Below, one piece after another: positions 42,119-59,262 of a DNA stretch of 64,000 nt. Every line of letters starts with the position of its first letter. Within the stretch, counting starts at the first letter, position 1. Below the pieces are notes generated by a model. That model did not search any database. It was not told where the DNA came from and saw nothing but the letters and a program-made list of their open reading frames with translations. Source of the DNA: Panulirus ornatus (lineage: Eukaryota; Arthropoda; Malacostraca; Decapoda; Palinuridae); NCBI RefSeq assembly GCF_036320965.1, contig NC_092269.1, positions 27,688,343 through 27,752,342 of the forward strand. The letters run 5' to 3'. Both the position numbers and the translations under genes were made by a program.

Positions 42119-44452
42119 GCTTTGTCGCTGTCTCCCGCGTTTGCGAGGTAGCGCAAGGAAACAGACGAAACAGATGGCCCAACCCACCCCCATACACAAT
42201 GTATATACATACACGTCCACACACGCAAATATATATACCTATACATCTCAATGTACACATATATACACACACACAGACACATACATATATACCCATGCAC
42301 ACAATTCACACTGTCAGCCTTTATTCATTCCCATCGCCACCTCGCCACACATGGAATACCATCCCCCTCCCCCCTCATGTGTGCGAGGTAGCACTAGGAA
42401 AAGACAACAAAGGCCCCATTCGTTCACACTCAGTCTCTACTCTCGTGCAATAATGCCCAAAACCACAGCTCCCTTTCCACATTCAGGCCCCCACACAACT
42501 TTCCATGGTTTACCCCAGATGCTTCACATGCCCTGATTCAATCCACTGACAGCACATCAACCCCGGTATACCACATCGATCCAATTCACTCTATTCCTTG
42601 CCCTCCTTTCACCCTCCTGCATGTTCAGGCCCCGATCACACAAAATCTTTTTCACTCCATCTTCCCACCTCCAATTTGGTCTCCCACTTCTCCTCGTTCC
42701 CTCCACCTCTGACACATATATCCTCTTGGTCAATCTTTCCTCACTCATTCTCTCCATGTGCCCAAACCATTTCAAAACACCCTCTTCTGCTCTCTCAACC
42801 ATGCTCTTTTTATTTCCACACATCTCTCATACCCTTACATTACTTACTCAATCAAACCACCTCACACCACACATTGTCCTCAAACATCTCATTTCCAGCA
42901 CATCCACCCTCCTTCGCACAACTCTATCCATAGCCCACGCCTCGCAACCATACAACATTGTTGGAACCACTATTCCTTCAAACATACCCATTTTTGCTTT
43001 CCGAGATAATGTTCTCGACTTCCACACATTCTTCAAGGCTCCCAGAATTTTCGCCCCCTCCCCCACCCTATGATTCACTTCCGCTTCCATGGTTCCATCC
43101 GCTGCCAGATCCACTCCCAGATATCTAAAACACTTTACTTCCTCCAGTTTTTCTCCATTCAAACTTACCTCCCAATTGACTTGACCCTCAACCCTACTGT
43201 ACCTAATAACCTTGCTCTTATTCATATTTACTCTTAACTTTCTTCTTTCACACACTTTACCAAACTCAGTCACCAGCTTCTGCAGTTTCTCACATGAATC
43301 AGCCACCAGCGCTGTATCATCAGTGAAAAACAACTGACTCACTTCCCAAGCTCTCTCATCCACAACAGACTTCATACTTGCCCCTCTTTCCAAAACTCTT
43401 GCATTCACCTCCCTAACAACCCCATCCATAAACAAATTAAACAACCATGGAGACATCACACACCCCTGCCGCAAACCTACATTCACTGAGAACCAATCAC
43501 TTTCCTATCTTCCTACACGTACACATGCCTTTCATCCTCGATAAAAACTTTTCACTGCTTCTAACAACATGCCACCCACACCATATATTCTTAATACCTT
43601 CCACAGAGCATCTCTATCAACTCTATCATATGCCTTCTCCAGATCCATAAATGCTACATACAAATCCATTTGCTTTTCTAAGTATTTCTCACATACATTC
43701 TTCAAAGCAAACACCTGATCCACACATCCTCTACCACTTCTGAAACCACACTGCTCTTCCCCAATCTGATGCTCTGTACATGCCTTCACCCTCTCAGTCA
43801 ATACCCTCCCATACAATTTACCAGGAATACTCAACAAACTTATACCTCTGTAATTTGAGCACACACTCTTATCCCCTTTGCCTTTGTACAATGGCACTAT
43901 GCACGCATTCCGCCAATCCTCAGCCACCTCACCATGAGTCATACATATATTAAATAACCTTACCAACCAGTCAACAATACAGTCACCCCCTTTTTTGATA
44001 CATTCCACTGCAATACCATCCAAACCTGCTGCCTTGCCTGCTTTCATCTTCTGCAAAGCTTTTACTACCTCTTCTCTGTTTACCAAATCATTTTCCCCAA
44101 CCCTCTCACTTTGCACACCACCTCGACCAAGACACCCTATATCTGCCACTCTATCATCAAACACATTCAATAAACCTTCAAAATACTCACTCCATCTCCT
44201 TCTCACATCACCACTACTTGTTATCACCTCCCCATTAGTGCCCTTCACTGAAGTTCCCATTTGCTCCCTTGTCTTACGCACTTTATTTACCTCCTTCCAG
44301 AACATCATTTTATTCTCCCTAAAATTTAATGATGCTCTCTCACCCCAACTCTCATTTGCCCTCTTTTTCACCTCTTGCACCTTTCTCTTGACCTCCTGTC
44401 TCTTTCTTTTATACATCTCCCACTCAATTGCATTTTTTCCCTGGAAAAATCG

Positions 44453-44455
<3 letters not shown>
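42099..44455 (-). mobile_element. RTE-like LINE copy 24, subfamily L, 5'-truncated
   Basis: Poly(T) tail 42099-42118, complete long 3' UTR to about 42556, then RT and linker to GKNAIEWEMYK, ending at (TA)n near 44455. Confidence 0.9.
42557..44440 (-). pseudogene. RTE linker, RT and C-terminal domain, copy 24
   Basis: Open pieces at 43532-44416, 42848-43486 and 42557-42823. A TAG in the GREES stretch near 43510 and a TGA after WFD near 42846 interrupt it. The latter is a CpG transition (CGA to TGA) also seen in copy 27. Motif A FMDLEKAYDRVD and motif B are intact, and motif C reads FTDD with SVVDERAWEVSQLF before it. There are no clear indels, so it is recent for subfamily L. Confidence 0.85.

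Positions 44456-44508
<53 letters not shown>
44456..44508. repeat. (TA)n microsatellite
   Basis: A pure TA run between the truncated end of copy 24 and the SINE leader. A similar run (44756-44788) follows the SINE. Confidence 0.95.
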
Positions 44509-44511
<3 letters not shown>

Positions 44512-44751
44512 CCCTGGGGATAGGGGATTAAGAGTACTTCCCACGTATTTCCTGCGTGTCGTAGAAGGCGACTAAAAGGGAAGGGAGCGGGGGGCTGGAA
44601 ATCCTCCCCTCTCGGTTTTTTTTAATTTTCCAAAAGAAGGAACAGAGAATTGGGCCAGGTGAGGGTATTCCCTCAAAGGCCCAGTCCTCTGTTCTTAACG
44701 CTACCTTGATAATGCGGGAAATGGCGAATAGTTTGAAAGAAAGAAAAAAGA
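44509..44751 (+). mobile_element. RTE-related SINE, full length
   Basis: About 243 bp. The first 180 or so bases align with the LINE leader: ATCCCTGGGGATAGGGG, then TGCGTGTCGTAGAAGGCGAC, GGGAGCGGGGGGC and TCCTCCCCTC, continuing to CTCAAAGGCCCAG, the counterpart of the LINE word CTCGAAGGCTCAG. The rest is a tail hairpin (CGCTACC...GCGGGAAATGGCG) and GAAAGAAAG. No tRNA-like A and B boxes were recognised. It looks like a minimal head-plus-tail derivative of a related RTE, mobilised by RTE proteins. Confidence 0.85.
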
Positions 44752-44754
44752 ATA

Positions 44755-50223
<5,469 letters not shown>

Positions 50224-50224
<1 letters not shown>

Positions 50225-52745
50225 GAGTACAGAATGGAAAAAGGGGAGAACAAAGGAGGTAAGGGGAGTGGGGGAGGAATGGGATGTATTTAGGGAAGGA
50301 GTGATGGCTTGCACAAAAGATGCTTGTGGCATGAGAAGTGTGGGAGGTGGGTTGATTAGAATGGGTAGTGAGTGGTGGGATGAAGAAGTAAGATTATTAG
50401 TGAAAGAGGAGAGAGAGGCATTTGGATGATTATTGCAGGGAAAAAATGCAAATGAGTGGGAGATGTATAAAAGAAAGAGGCAGGAGTTCAAGAGAAAGGT
50501 GCAAGAGGTGAAAAAGAGGGCAAACGAGAGTTGGGGTATGAGAGTATCATTAAATTTTAGGGAGAATAAAAAGATGCTTTGAAGGAGGTAAATAAAGTGC
50601 AAAGGACAAGGGAGCAAATTAGAACTTCAGTGAAGGGGGCTAATGGGGAGGTGATAACAAGTAGTGGTGATGTGTGGAGATGGAGTGAGTATTTTGAAGG
50701 TTTGTTGAATGTGTTTGATGATAGAGTGGCAGATATAGGGTGTTTTGGTCGAGGTGGTGTTTAAAGTGAGAGGGTTAGGAAAATGATTTGGTAAGCAGAG
50801 GTAGTAAAAGCTTTGTGGAAGATGAAAGCTGGCAAGGCAGCAGGTTTGGTTGGTATTGCAGTAGAATTTATTAAAAAAGGGGGTGACTGTATTGTTGACT
50901 GGTTGGTAAAGTTATTTAATGTATGTATGACTCATGGTGAGGTGCCTGAGGATTGGCAGAATGCTTGCATAGTGCCATTGTACTAAGGCAAAGGGGATAA
51001 GAGTGAGTGCTCCAATTACAGAGATATCAGTTTGTTGAGTATTCCTGGTAAATTATATGAGAGGGTATTGATTGAGAGGGTGAAGGCATGCACAGAGCAT
51101 CAGATATGGGAAGAGCAGTGTGGTTTCAGAAGTGGTAGAGGATGTGTGGATCAGGTGTTTCCTTTGAAGATTGTGTGTGAGAAATACTTAGAATAGGAAA
51201 TCGCTTTGTATGTAGCATTTATGGATCTGGAGAAGGCATATGATAGAGTTGATAGAGATGCTCTGTGGAAGGTATTAAGAATATATGGTGTGGGAGGCAA
51301 GTTGTTAGAAGCAGTGAAATGTTTTTATCGAGTATGTAAGGCATGTGTGCATGTAGGAAGAGAGGAAAGTGATTGGTTCTGAGTGAATGTAAGTTTGCGG
51401 CAGGGGTGTGTGATGTCTCCATGGTTGTTTAATTTGATTATAGATGGGGTTGTTAGGGAGGTGAATGCAAGAGTTTTGGAAAGAGGGGCAAGTATGAAGT
51501 CTGTTGTGGATGAGAGAGCTTGGGAAGTGAGTCAGTTGTTGTTCACTGATGATACAGCGCTGGTGGCTGATTCATGTGAGAAACTGCAGAAGCTGGTGAC
51601 TGAGTTTGGTAAAGTGTGTGAAAGAAGAAAGTCAAGAGTAAATGTGAATAAGAGCAAGGTTATTAGGTACAGTAGGGTTGAGGGTCAAGTCAATTGGGAG
51701 GTAAGTTTGAATGGAGAAAAACTGGAGGAAGTAAAGTGTTTTAGATATCTGGGAGTGGATCTGGCAGCGGATGGAACCATGGAAGTGTAAGTGAATCATA
51801 GGGTGGGGGAGGGGGCGAAAATTCTGGGAGCCTTGAAGAATGTTTGGAAATCGAGAACATTATCTCAGAAAGCAAAAATGGGTATGTTTGATGGAATAGT
51901 GGTTCCAACACTGTTGTATGGTTGCGAGGCGTGGGCTATGGATAGAGTTGTGCGCTGGGGGGTGGATGTGCTGGAAATGAGATGTTTGAGGACAATATGT
52001 GGTGTGAGGTGGTTTGATTGAGTAAGTAATGTAAGGTTGAGAGAGATGTGTGGAAATAAAAAGAGTGTGGTTGAGAGAGCAGAAGAGGGTGTTTTGAAAT
52101 GGTTTGGTCACATGGAGAGAATGAGTGAGGAAAGATTGACCAAGAGGATATATGTGTCAGAGGTGGAGGGAACAAGGATAAGTGGGAGACCAAATTGGAG
52201 GTGAAAAAGATTTTGAGTGATCAGGCCCTGAACATGCAGGAGGGTGAAAGGTGTGCAAGGAATAGAGTGAATTGGAACGATGTGGTATGCCGGGGTCGAC
52301 ATGCTGTCAATGGATTGAACCAGGGCATGTGAAGCGTCTGGGGTAAACCATGGAAAGTTCTGTGGGGCCTAGATGTGAAAAGGGAACTGTGGTTTCGGTG
52401 CATTATTACATGACAGCTAGAGACTGAGTGTGAACGAATGGGGCCTTTGTTGTCTTTTCTTAGCGCTGCCTCGCACACATGAGGGGGTAGGGGGTTTTTA
52501 TTCCATGTGTGGCGAGGTGGCGATGGGAATAAATAAAGGCAGACAGTATGAAGTATGTACATGTGTATATATGTATATGTCTGTGTGTGTATATATATGT
52601 GTACATTGAGATGCATAGGTATGTATATTTGCGTGTGTGGACGTGTATGTATATACATGTGTATGTGGGTGGGTTGGGCCATTCTTTCGTCTGTTTCCTT
52701 GCGCTACCTCGCTAACGCGGGAGACAGCGGCAAGGCAAAATAAAG
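50224..52745 (+). mobile_element. RTE-like LINE copy 27, subfamily L, 5'-truncated
   Basis: Starts in the linker at the GAGTACAGAATGG stretch, shares a few bases with the broken leader of copy 26, and runs to a complete long 3' UTR with hairpin CGCTACCTCGC-TAAC-GCGGG and a CAAGGCAAAATAAA tail near 52745. Confidence 0.9.
50226..52316 (+). pseudogene. RTE linker, RT and C-terminal domain, heavily broken, copy 27
   Basis: Pieces at 50223-50429, 50579-50764, 51383-51790 and 51791-52021 carry the linker, motif B (LRQGCVMSPWLFNL) and motif C FTDD. Stops include TGA near 50427, TAA near 50762, TAA near 50985, TAG near 51195, TGA near 51381, TAA near 51788 and TGA after WFD near 52020. It ends with the extended CGA-containing C-terminus as in copy 12. 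It is one of the most damaged L copies. Confidence 0.8.
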
Positions 52746-52747
52746 GA

Positions 52748-53040
52748 AAATATGTGAAATTGGAAAAAATGCAGCTTAGACATTGAAGCTTATTGATACA
52801 GTGGTTAAATTGATGAGAACTACTATTGACGTTTGTGTAAATAAATTAAACATTTCCTTTTTCCATAGCCAGAGGTTGAACCATTATGTGACATTCATTT
52901 TTTTCATTTCATTTCAAGCTAGAAGTTTCAGTTTTCCAAATTGTTTCTTACATTTTTGACATGTATATATATGTATGTGTGTGTGTGTGTATATGTGCGT
53001 GTGTGTGTGTATGTGTGTGTATGTGTATATATATATGTAT
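52748..53040 (-). repeat. Host segment copy B with (GT)n edge
   Basis: The reverse complement of 39845-40137: about 215 bp ending in TTTCCAAATTGTTTCTTACA and then GTGTGTGT/GTATATGTGCG-type microsatellite. The tail of copy 27 touches its left edge and the leader of copy 28 its right edge. Confidence 0.85.
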
Positions 53041-53041
53041 A

Positions 53042-56000
53042 TTATCCCTGGGGATAGGGGTGAAAGAATACTTCTCACGCATTCCTCGCGTGTCGTAGAA
53101 AGCGACTAGAGGGGACGGGAGCGGGGGGCCAGAAATCCTCCCCTCCTTGTATTTTTTAACTTTCTAAAATGGGAAACAGAAGAAGGAGTCACGCAGGGAG
53201 TGCTCATCCTCCTCGGAGGCTCAGATTGGGGTGCCTAAATGTGTGTGGATGTAACCAAGATGTGAAAAAAGGAGAGATAGGTAGTATGTTTGAGGAAAGG
53301 AACCTGGATGTTTTGGCTCTGAGTGAAACGAAGCTCAAGGGTAAAGGGGAAGAGTGGTTTGGGAATGTCTTGGGAGTAAAGTCAGGGGTTAGTGAGAGGA
53401 CAAGAGCAAGGGAAGGAGTAGCAGTACTCCTGAAACAGGAGTTGTGGAAGTATGTGATAGAATGTAAGAAAGTAAATTCTCGATTAATATGGGTAAAACT
53501 GAAAGTTGATGGAGAGAGATGGGTGATTATTGGTGCACATGCACCTGGGCATGAGAAGAAAGATCATGAGAGGCAAGTGTTTTGGGAGCAGCTGAATGAG
53601 TGTGTTAGTGGTTTTTGATGCACGAGACCGGGTTATAGTGTTGGGTGATTTGAATGCAAAGGTGAGTAATGTGGCAGTTGAGGGAATAATTGGTATACAT
53701 GGGGTGTTCAGTGTTGTAAATGGAAATGGTGAAGAGATTGTAGATTTATGTGCTGAAAAAGGACTGATGATTGGGAATACCTGGTTTAAAAAGAGAGATA
53801 TACATAAGTATACTTATGTAAGTAGGAGAGATGGCCAGAGAGTGTTATTGGATTACGTGTTAATTGACAGGCGCGCGAAAGAGAGACTTTTGGATGTTAA
53901 TGTGCTGAGAGGTGCATCTGGAGGGATGTCTGATCATTATCTTGTGGAGGCAAAGGTGAAGATTTGTATGGGTTTTCAGAAAAGAAGAGTGAATGTTGGG
54001 GTGAAGAGGGTGGTGAGAGTAAGTGAGCTTGGGAAGGAGACTTGTGTGAGGAAGTACCAGGAGAGACTGAGTACAGAATGGAAAAAGGTGAGAACAATGG
54101 AAGTAAGGGGAGTGGGGGAGGAATGGGATATATTTAGGGAATCAGTGATGGATTGCGCAAAAGATGCTTGTGGCATGAGAAGAGTGGGAGGTGGGTTGAT
54201 TAGAAAGGGTAGTGAGTGGTGGGATGAAGAAGTAAGAGTATTAGTGAAAGAGAAGAGAGAGGCATTTGGACGACTTTTGCAGGGAAAAAATGAAATTGAG
54301 TGGGAGACGTATAAAAGAAAGAGACAGGAGGTCAAGAGAAAGGTGCAAGAGGTGAAAAAAAGGGCAAATGAGAGTTGGGGTGAGAGAGTATCATTAAATT
54401 TTAGGGAGAATAAAAAGATGTTCTGGAAGGAGGTAAATAAAGTGCGTAAGACAAGGGAGCAAATGGGAACTTCAGTGAAGGGCGCAAATGGGGAGGTGAT
54501 AACAAGTAGTGGTGATGTGAGAAGGAGATGGAGTGAGTGTTTTGAAGGTTTGTTGAATGTGTTTGATGATAGAGTGGCAGATATAGGGTGTTTTGGTCGA
54601 GGTGGTGTGCAAAGTGCGAGGGTTAGGGAAAATGATTTGGTAAACAGAGAAGAGGTAGTAAAAGCTTTGCGGAAGATGAAAGCCGGCAAGGCAGCAGGTT
54701 TGGATGGTATTGCAGTGGAATTTATTAAAAAAGGGGGTGACTGTATTGTTGACTGGTTGGTAATGTTATTTAATGTATGTATGACTCATGGTGAGGTGCC
54801 TGAGGATTGGTGGAATGCGTGCATAGTGCCATTGTACAAAGGCAAAGGGGATAAGAGTGAGTGCTCAAATTACAGAGGTATAAGTTTGTTGAGTATTCCT
54901 GGCAAATTATATGGGAGGGTATTGATTGAGAGGGTGAAGGCATGTACAGAGCATCAGATTGGAGAAGAGCAGTGTGGTTTCAGAAGTGGTAGAGGATGTG
55001 TGGATCAGGTGTTTGCTTTGAAGAATGTATGTGAGAAATACTTAGAAAAGCAAATGGATTTGTATGTAGCATTTATGGATCTGGAGAAGGCATATGATAG
55101 AGTTGATAGAGATGCTCTGTGGAAGGTATTAAGAATATAGGGTGTGGGAGGCAAGTTGTTAGAAGCAGTGAAAAGTTTTTATCGAGGATGTAAGGCATGT
55201 GTACGTGTAGGAAGAGAGGAAAGTGATTGGTTCTTAGTGAATGTAGGTTTGCGGCAGGGGTGTGTGATGTCTCCATGGTTGTTTAATTTGTTTATGGATG
55301 GGGTTGTTAGGGAGGTGAATGCAAGAGTTTTGGAAAGAGGGGCAAGTATGAAGTCTGTTGGGGATGAGAGAGCTTGGGAAGTGAGTCAGTCGTTGTTCGC
55401 TGATGATACAGCGCTGGTGGCTGATTCATGTGAGAAACTGCAGAAGCTGGTGACTGAGTTTGGTAAAGTGTGTGAAAGAAGAAAGTTAAGAGTAAATGTG
55501 AATAAGAGCAAGGTTATTAGGTACAGTAGGGTTGAGGGTCAAGTCAATTGGGAGGTGAGTTTAAATGGAGAAAAACTGGAGGAAGTGAAGTGTTTTAGAT
55601 ATTTGGGAGTGGATCTGGCAGTGGATGGAACCATGGAAGCGGAAGTGGATCATAGGGTAGGGGAGGGGGCGAAAATTCTGGGAGTCTTGAAGAATGTGTG
55701 GAAGTCGAGAACATTATCTCGGAAAGCAAAAATGGGTATGTTTGAAGGAATAGGGGTTCCAACAATGTTGTATGGTTGCGAGGCGTGGACTATGGATAGA
55801 GTTGTGCGCAGGAGGATGGATGTGCTGGAAATGAGATGTTTAAGGACAATGTGTGGTGTGAGGTGGTTTGATCGAGCAAGTAACGTAAGGGTAAGAGAGA
55901 TGTGTGGAAATAAAAAGAGCTAGGTTGAGAGAGCAGAAGAGGGTGTTTTGAAATGGTTTGGTCACATGGAGAGAATGAGTGAGGAAAGATTGACCAAGAG

Positions 56001-56368
56001 GATATACGTGTCGGAGGTGGAGGGAACGAGGAGAAAAGGGAGACCAAATTGGAGGTGGAAAGATGGAGTGAAAAAGATTTTGTGTGATCGGGGCCTGAAC
56101 ATGCAGGAGGGTGAAAGGAGGGCAAGGAATAGAGTGAATTGGAGCGATGTGGTATACCGGGGTTGACGTGCTGTCAGTGGATTGAATCAAGGCATGTGAA
56201 GCGTCTGGGGTAAACCATGGAAAGCTGTGTAGGTATGTATATTTGCGTGTGTGGACGTATGTATATACATGTGTATGGGGGTGGGTTGGGCCATTTCTTT
56301 CATCTGTTTCCTTGCGCTACCTCGCAAACTCGGGAGACAGTGACAAAGTATAATAAAAAATATAAAAT
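53042..56368 (+). mobile_element. RTE-like LINE copy 28, full length, subfamily S
   Basis: Complete leader from ATCCCTGGGG at about 53043, ORF 53169-56166, short 3' UTR, terminal hairpin (loop stem partly changed to CTCGCAAACTCGGG) and a TATAATAAAAAATAT tail. At about 3.3 kb it is the clearest full-length plus-strand copy. Confidence 0.93.
53169..56166 (+). pseudogene. Full RTE polyprotein with one frameshift and two stops, copy 28
   Basis: Start ATGGGAAACAG. The endonuclease has LNVCG, SETK, HAPGHEKK (Tyr to His in the YAPG motif), GDLNAKV, DYVLIDRR and SDHYLVEAKV. One extra T near 53613 shifts the frame. The linker and RT then run open to a TAG at 55138-55140, motif A FMDLEKAYDRVD, motif B LRQGCVMSPWLFNL and FADD intact. 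A TAG at 55921-55923 after NKKS matches copy 13. The C-terminal domain ends VVYRG. The size of 999 codons matches copy 18. Confidence 0.9.
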
Positions 56369-56378
56369 ATATATATAT

Positions 56379-56617
56379 TCTTTCTTTCTTTCATACTATT
56401 CGCCATTTCCCGCCTCAGCGAGGTAGCGTTAAGAACAGAGGACTGGGCCTCTGAGGAAACATCGTCACCCGGCCCCCTTCTCTGTTCCTTCCTTTGGAAA
56501 ATTAAAGAAAAAATGAGAGGGGAAGATTTCCAGCCCCCCGCTCCCTTCCCTTTTAGCCGCCTTCTACAACACGCAGGGAGTACGTGGGAAGTATTCTTTC
56601 TCCCCCTATCCCCAGGG

Positions 56618-56621
<4 letters not shown>
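56379..56621 (-). mobile_element. RTE-related SINE, full length
   Basis: A minus-strand copy of about 243 bp from a TTCTTTCTTTC tail to the leader end CCCCAGGGATA. Its hairpin has stems identical to other copies but loop TGAG. A TA run of about 88 bp (56621-56708) follows. Confidence 0.87.
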
Positions 56622-56708
<87 letters not shown>

Positions 56709-56712
<4 letters not shown>

Positions 56713-56799
56713 GTGTATGTGGGTGGGTTGGGCCATTCTTTCTTCTGTTTCCTTGCGCTACCTCGGAAATGCAGGAGACAGCGGCAAAAAAAAAAAAAA
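56709..56799 (+). mobile_element. RTE-like LINE copy 29, 3' tip only
   Basis: About 90 bp: GTGTATGTGGGTGGGTTGGG, the mutated hairpin GCGCTACCTCGGAAATGCAGG and an A tail. Bounded by TA runs on both sides. Confidence 0.8.
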
Positions 56800-56824
56800 T
56801 ATATATACAAATATATATATATAT

Positions 56825-57064
56825 TTTCTTTTTCTTTGAAACTATTCGCCATTTCCCGCATTAGCGAGATAGCATTAAGAACAGAGGACTGGGCCTTTGA
56901 GGGAATATCCTCACCTGGCCCTCTTCTCTGTTCCTTCTTTTGGAAAATTAGAAAAAAAAATTAAAAAAAAAACAAGAGGGGAGGATTTCCAGCCCCCTGC
57001 TCCCTCCCCTTTTAGTCGCCTCCTACGACATGCAGGGAATACGTGGGAAGTATTCTTTATCCCC
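56825..57064 (-). mobile_element. RTE-related SINE, almost full length
   Basis: A minus-strand copy with a TTTTCTTTTTCTTTG tail and hairpin, ending at GTATTCTTTATCCCCA, so the last leader bases are lost. Its leader edge directly touches the interior of old RTE copy 30. Confidence 0.85.
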
Positions 57065-57695
57065 ACTCTTAAGACTTTCCACAAAGCATCTCTATCAACC
57101 CCAACATATACCTTCTCCAGGTCCATAAATGATAGACACAAATCCATATGTTTTTCTGAGCACTTTTCATGCACATTCTTCATAGTAAACACCTGATCCA
57201 CACATCCTCTACCTCATCTGAAACCACACTGCTTCTCCCCAATCTGATTCTTTGTACATGACTTCACCCTCTCAATCACTACTCTTCCATACAATTTTCC
57301 AAGAATACTCAAGAAACTTATGCTTCTGTTGTTCAAACACACTTTTATCCCCTTTGCCTTTGTACATTGGCACTATACATGCATTCTCCCAATCCTCAGG
57401 TACTTCACCATGATCCATACGTACACTGAATATCCTTACCAACCGCCTTGCCGGATTTCATCTTCTGGAAGTCTTTCACCACCTTTTCTCTCTTGACCAA
57501 ACCACTCTCCCTGACGCTCTTACTTCGCACAGCACCCCAACCAGAACACCCTACATCTGCCACTCTATCATCAAAAACATTTAACAAACCTTCAAAATAC
57601 TCATTCCATCTCCTCACTTCATCGCTACCTGTTAAACACTTCCCCTCTTGACCCCTTCACCGATGTTCCTAAATGTTCTCTTGTCATTTGCATGT
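57064..57695 (-). mobile_element. RTE-like LINE copy 30, old RT fragment
   Basis: The minus strand reads the YVGVDRDALWKVLRV end of motif A, CVDQVF written MDQVFTMKNVHEK, and back to GKAVGK and DDRVADVGCSG. Frames change near 57200, 57260 and 57420, and both ends are missing. Divergence is as high as in copies 17 and 19. Confidence 0.8.
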
Positions 57696-57713
57696 TATAT
57701 GTATATATTTATT

Positions 57714-57783
57714 ATACCATTAATGGGATGGCCTTGATTAGGGTCTCAGCTACCTGCGTTGTCTCAGCTAATGTAAGAATAAA
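57714..57783 (-). repeat. Low-copy repeat, inverted partner of 31964-32038
   Basis: The reverse complement reads ACATTAGCTGAGACAACGCA then GTAGCTGAGACCCTAATCA, similar to the + strand at 31964-32038. It lies just right of copy 30 and left of the Tigger element. Confidence 0.65.
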
Positions 57784-58107
57784 AGTAAAAGTACAGTATA
57801 AAAGTAGTAGGTAAATGGAATAAACTGAATTATGATATTTTGAGTATTTATTGCATACAGAGGTTTAAAAAGTTGCATGGTAGAGAAAGTTCAAGAGATA
57901 GGCCCTTAGAGTGTAAGACTCCTTCCATACAGGCACACCACTGATTTTCTGGCACTTCGTTCCAAAGCATTGTCAGATTAACCATTTGCCGGACCAACCA
58001 TGGTCACGTAATGATAATTCATCAACACACCTCTAACCCACTAATTATACATCTCCCATGTGTCTAAACTACACCATGGACTGCTAAATATTTAAGTTAA
58101 ACAAATA

Positions 58108-59262
58108 TTAAATGTTTGGGCACCCTGAGATGGTAAGTCTGTCCTTAGATTGTTTGAATCCAGTGGTGTATCTAGGGTATGGCAGGTAGGGTAGGTGCCC
58201 TAGGCACCACTTGAAAGGGGGCGCCAGTGGTATAAAGGCATCGAGGATCCAGACAATGATTCGGATCTTAAAGATTTAGATTTCTTGACCATGAAAACAT
58301 ATCTTTGATGTTTGGAATCACATTGATATCATTATTAGTTCAATAGTTATTCACAAAAATTGATATTTCCATAATGGCATCCTGGATCTAGACAATGATT
58401 CGGATCACTCCCAAAACCTAATCAGTTGGTCCTTGTGTCATTTCTGACCTTCATTGAAAATTGCATCAAAATTTTTTCATAACTTTTGTTGAAAGTTGCT
58501 CACAGACGAACAAACAAATGCCGGTAAAAACATAATCTCCTTGGCAGAGGTAATGAAAATAAAAAATATTGGTATCATATGTTTGGATAGGGGCGCAATT
58601 CCAGTGCTTGCCATAGGCACTGTTTCCCTTAGATATGCCCCTGTTTGAATCCTGTGGGGTCTTCTTTGTGTTCTGTTGTTAGTGTATTCCTAGGTGTGCA
58701 TCGCCAGAATATTGCAGTTTTGTATGCATTATACACCTGCTCAGGACTGAGGTGCTCATCAGCTATGAGTTTCCCAAATTCTTCCACATACTCGGCAGCT
58801 CCTTCATTGTTTGCAGACTGCTTTTCTCCACGCACACTTTATTCATGGAAATTCCATGACACTTCATGAGTCTTTGAAGCCATCCTTCACTATAGTCACA
58901 CTCATGTTGTAATTTAAGTTCTTTATGGAGCATCTTAGCCTGACGAGTCCACTCCATCACTCCGACACTGTCGAAACCATTCCATCATCACTCAATCGTG
59001 CTTAGTACTCTTCCCATCTTTCATAGTTTTTCTAATCAACATTTGCTTCTTGGAATCACTGTCTGCATAGAATTTCAACATTTTCTCCCATTGTTTCTTT
59101 ATATCATAAACAGTTGATGAACCAATACTGTAGATGTCACACAGCTTATGCACCGAAACCACAGTCCATTTTTTTCAACAGTTCTACTTAATCTTGGATC
59201 GATATGGACTGGTGTTTATGTTTGACACCACGACTGACACTCTCATGTGTCTTAGAAGCCAT
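58108..59262 (-). pseudogene. Tigger/Jerky-like transposase remnant
   Basis: On the minus strand it starts MASKTHESVSRG at 59262. The DNA-binding part includes SISIQD and a frame-shifted VELLKKMD. The second half of the binding region reads CDYSEGWLQRLMKCHGIS, close to the WLQRFKKRHGI word of this family. Then, in another frame, comes GEKQSANNEGAAEYVEEFGK and LSPEQVYNAYKTAIFWR. The usual NADET Asp is replaced (NAYKT), so the first catalytic acid is lost. After the hAT insertion the protein continues KQSKDRLTISGCPN. Multiple stops and frameshifts show it is dead. Confidence 0.82.
58161..58643. mobile_element. Non-autonomous hAT transposon with 8-bp target-site duplication
   Basis: 483 bp. Ends CAGTGGTGTATCTAGGG and CCCTTAGATATGCCCCTG are inverted repeats with a few mismatches. 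The 8-bp word TTTGAATC stands at 58153-58160 and again at 58644-58651. No transposase is encoded. The target lies inside the Tigger coding frame (GFKQ), so this insertion is the younger of the two. Confidence 0.9.

Noticed and set aside
40480..42453. 657-codon ORF as a complete protein
   Set aside because: After 42052 it reads TA repeat and then antisense 3' UTR of copy 24, so the true element part is about 524 codons.
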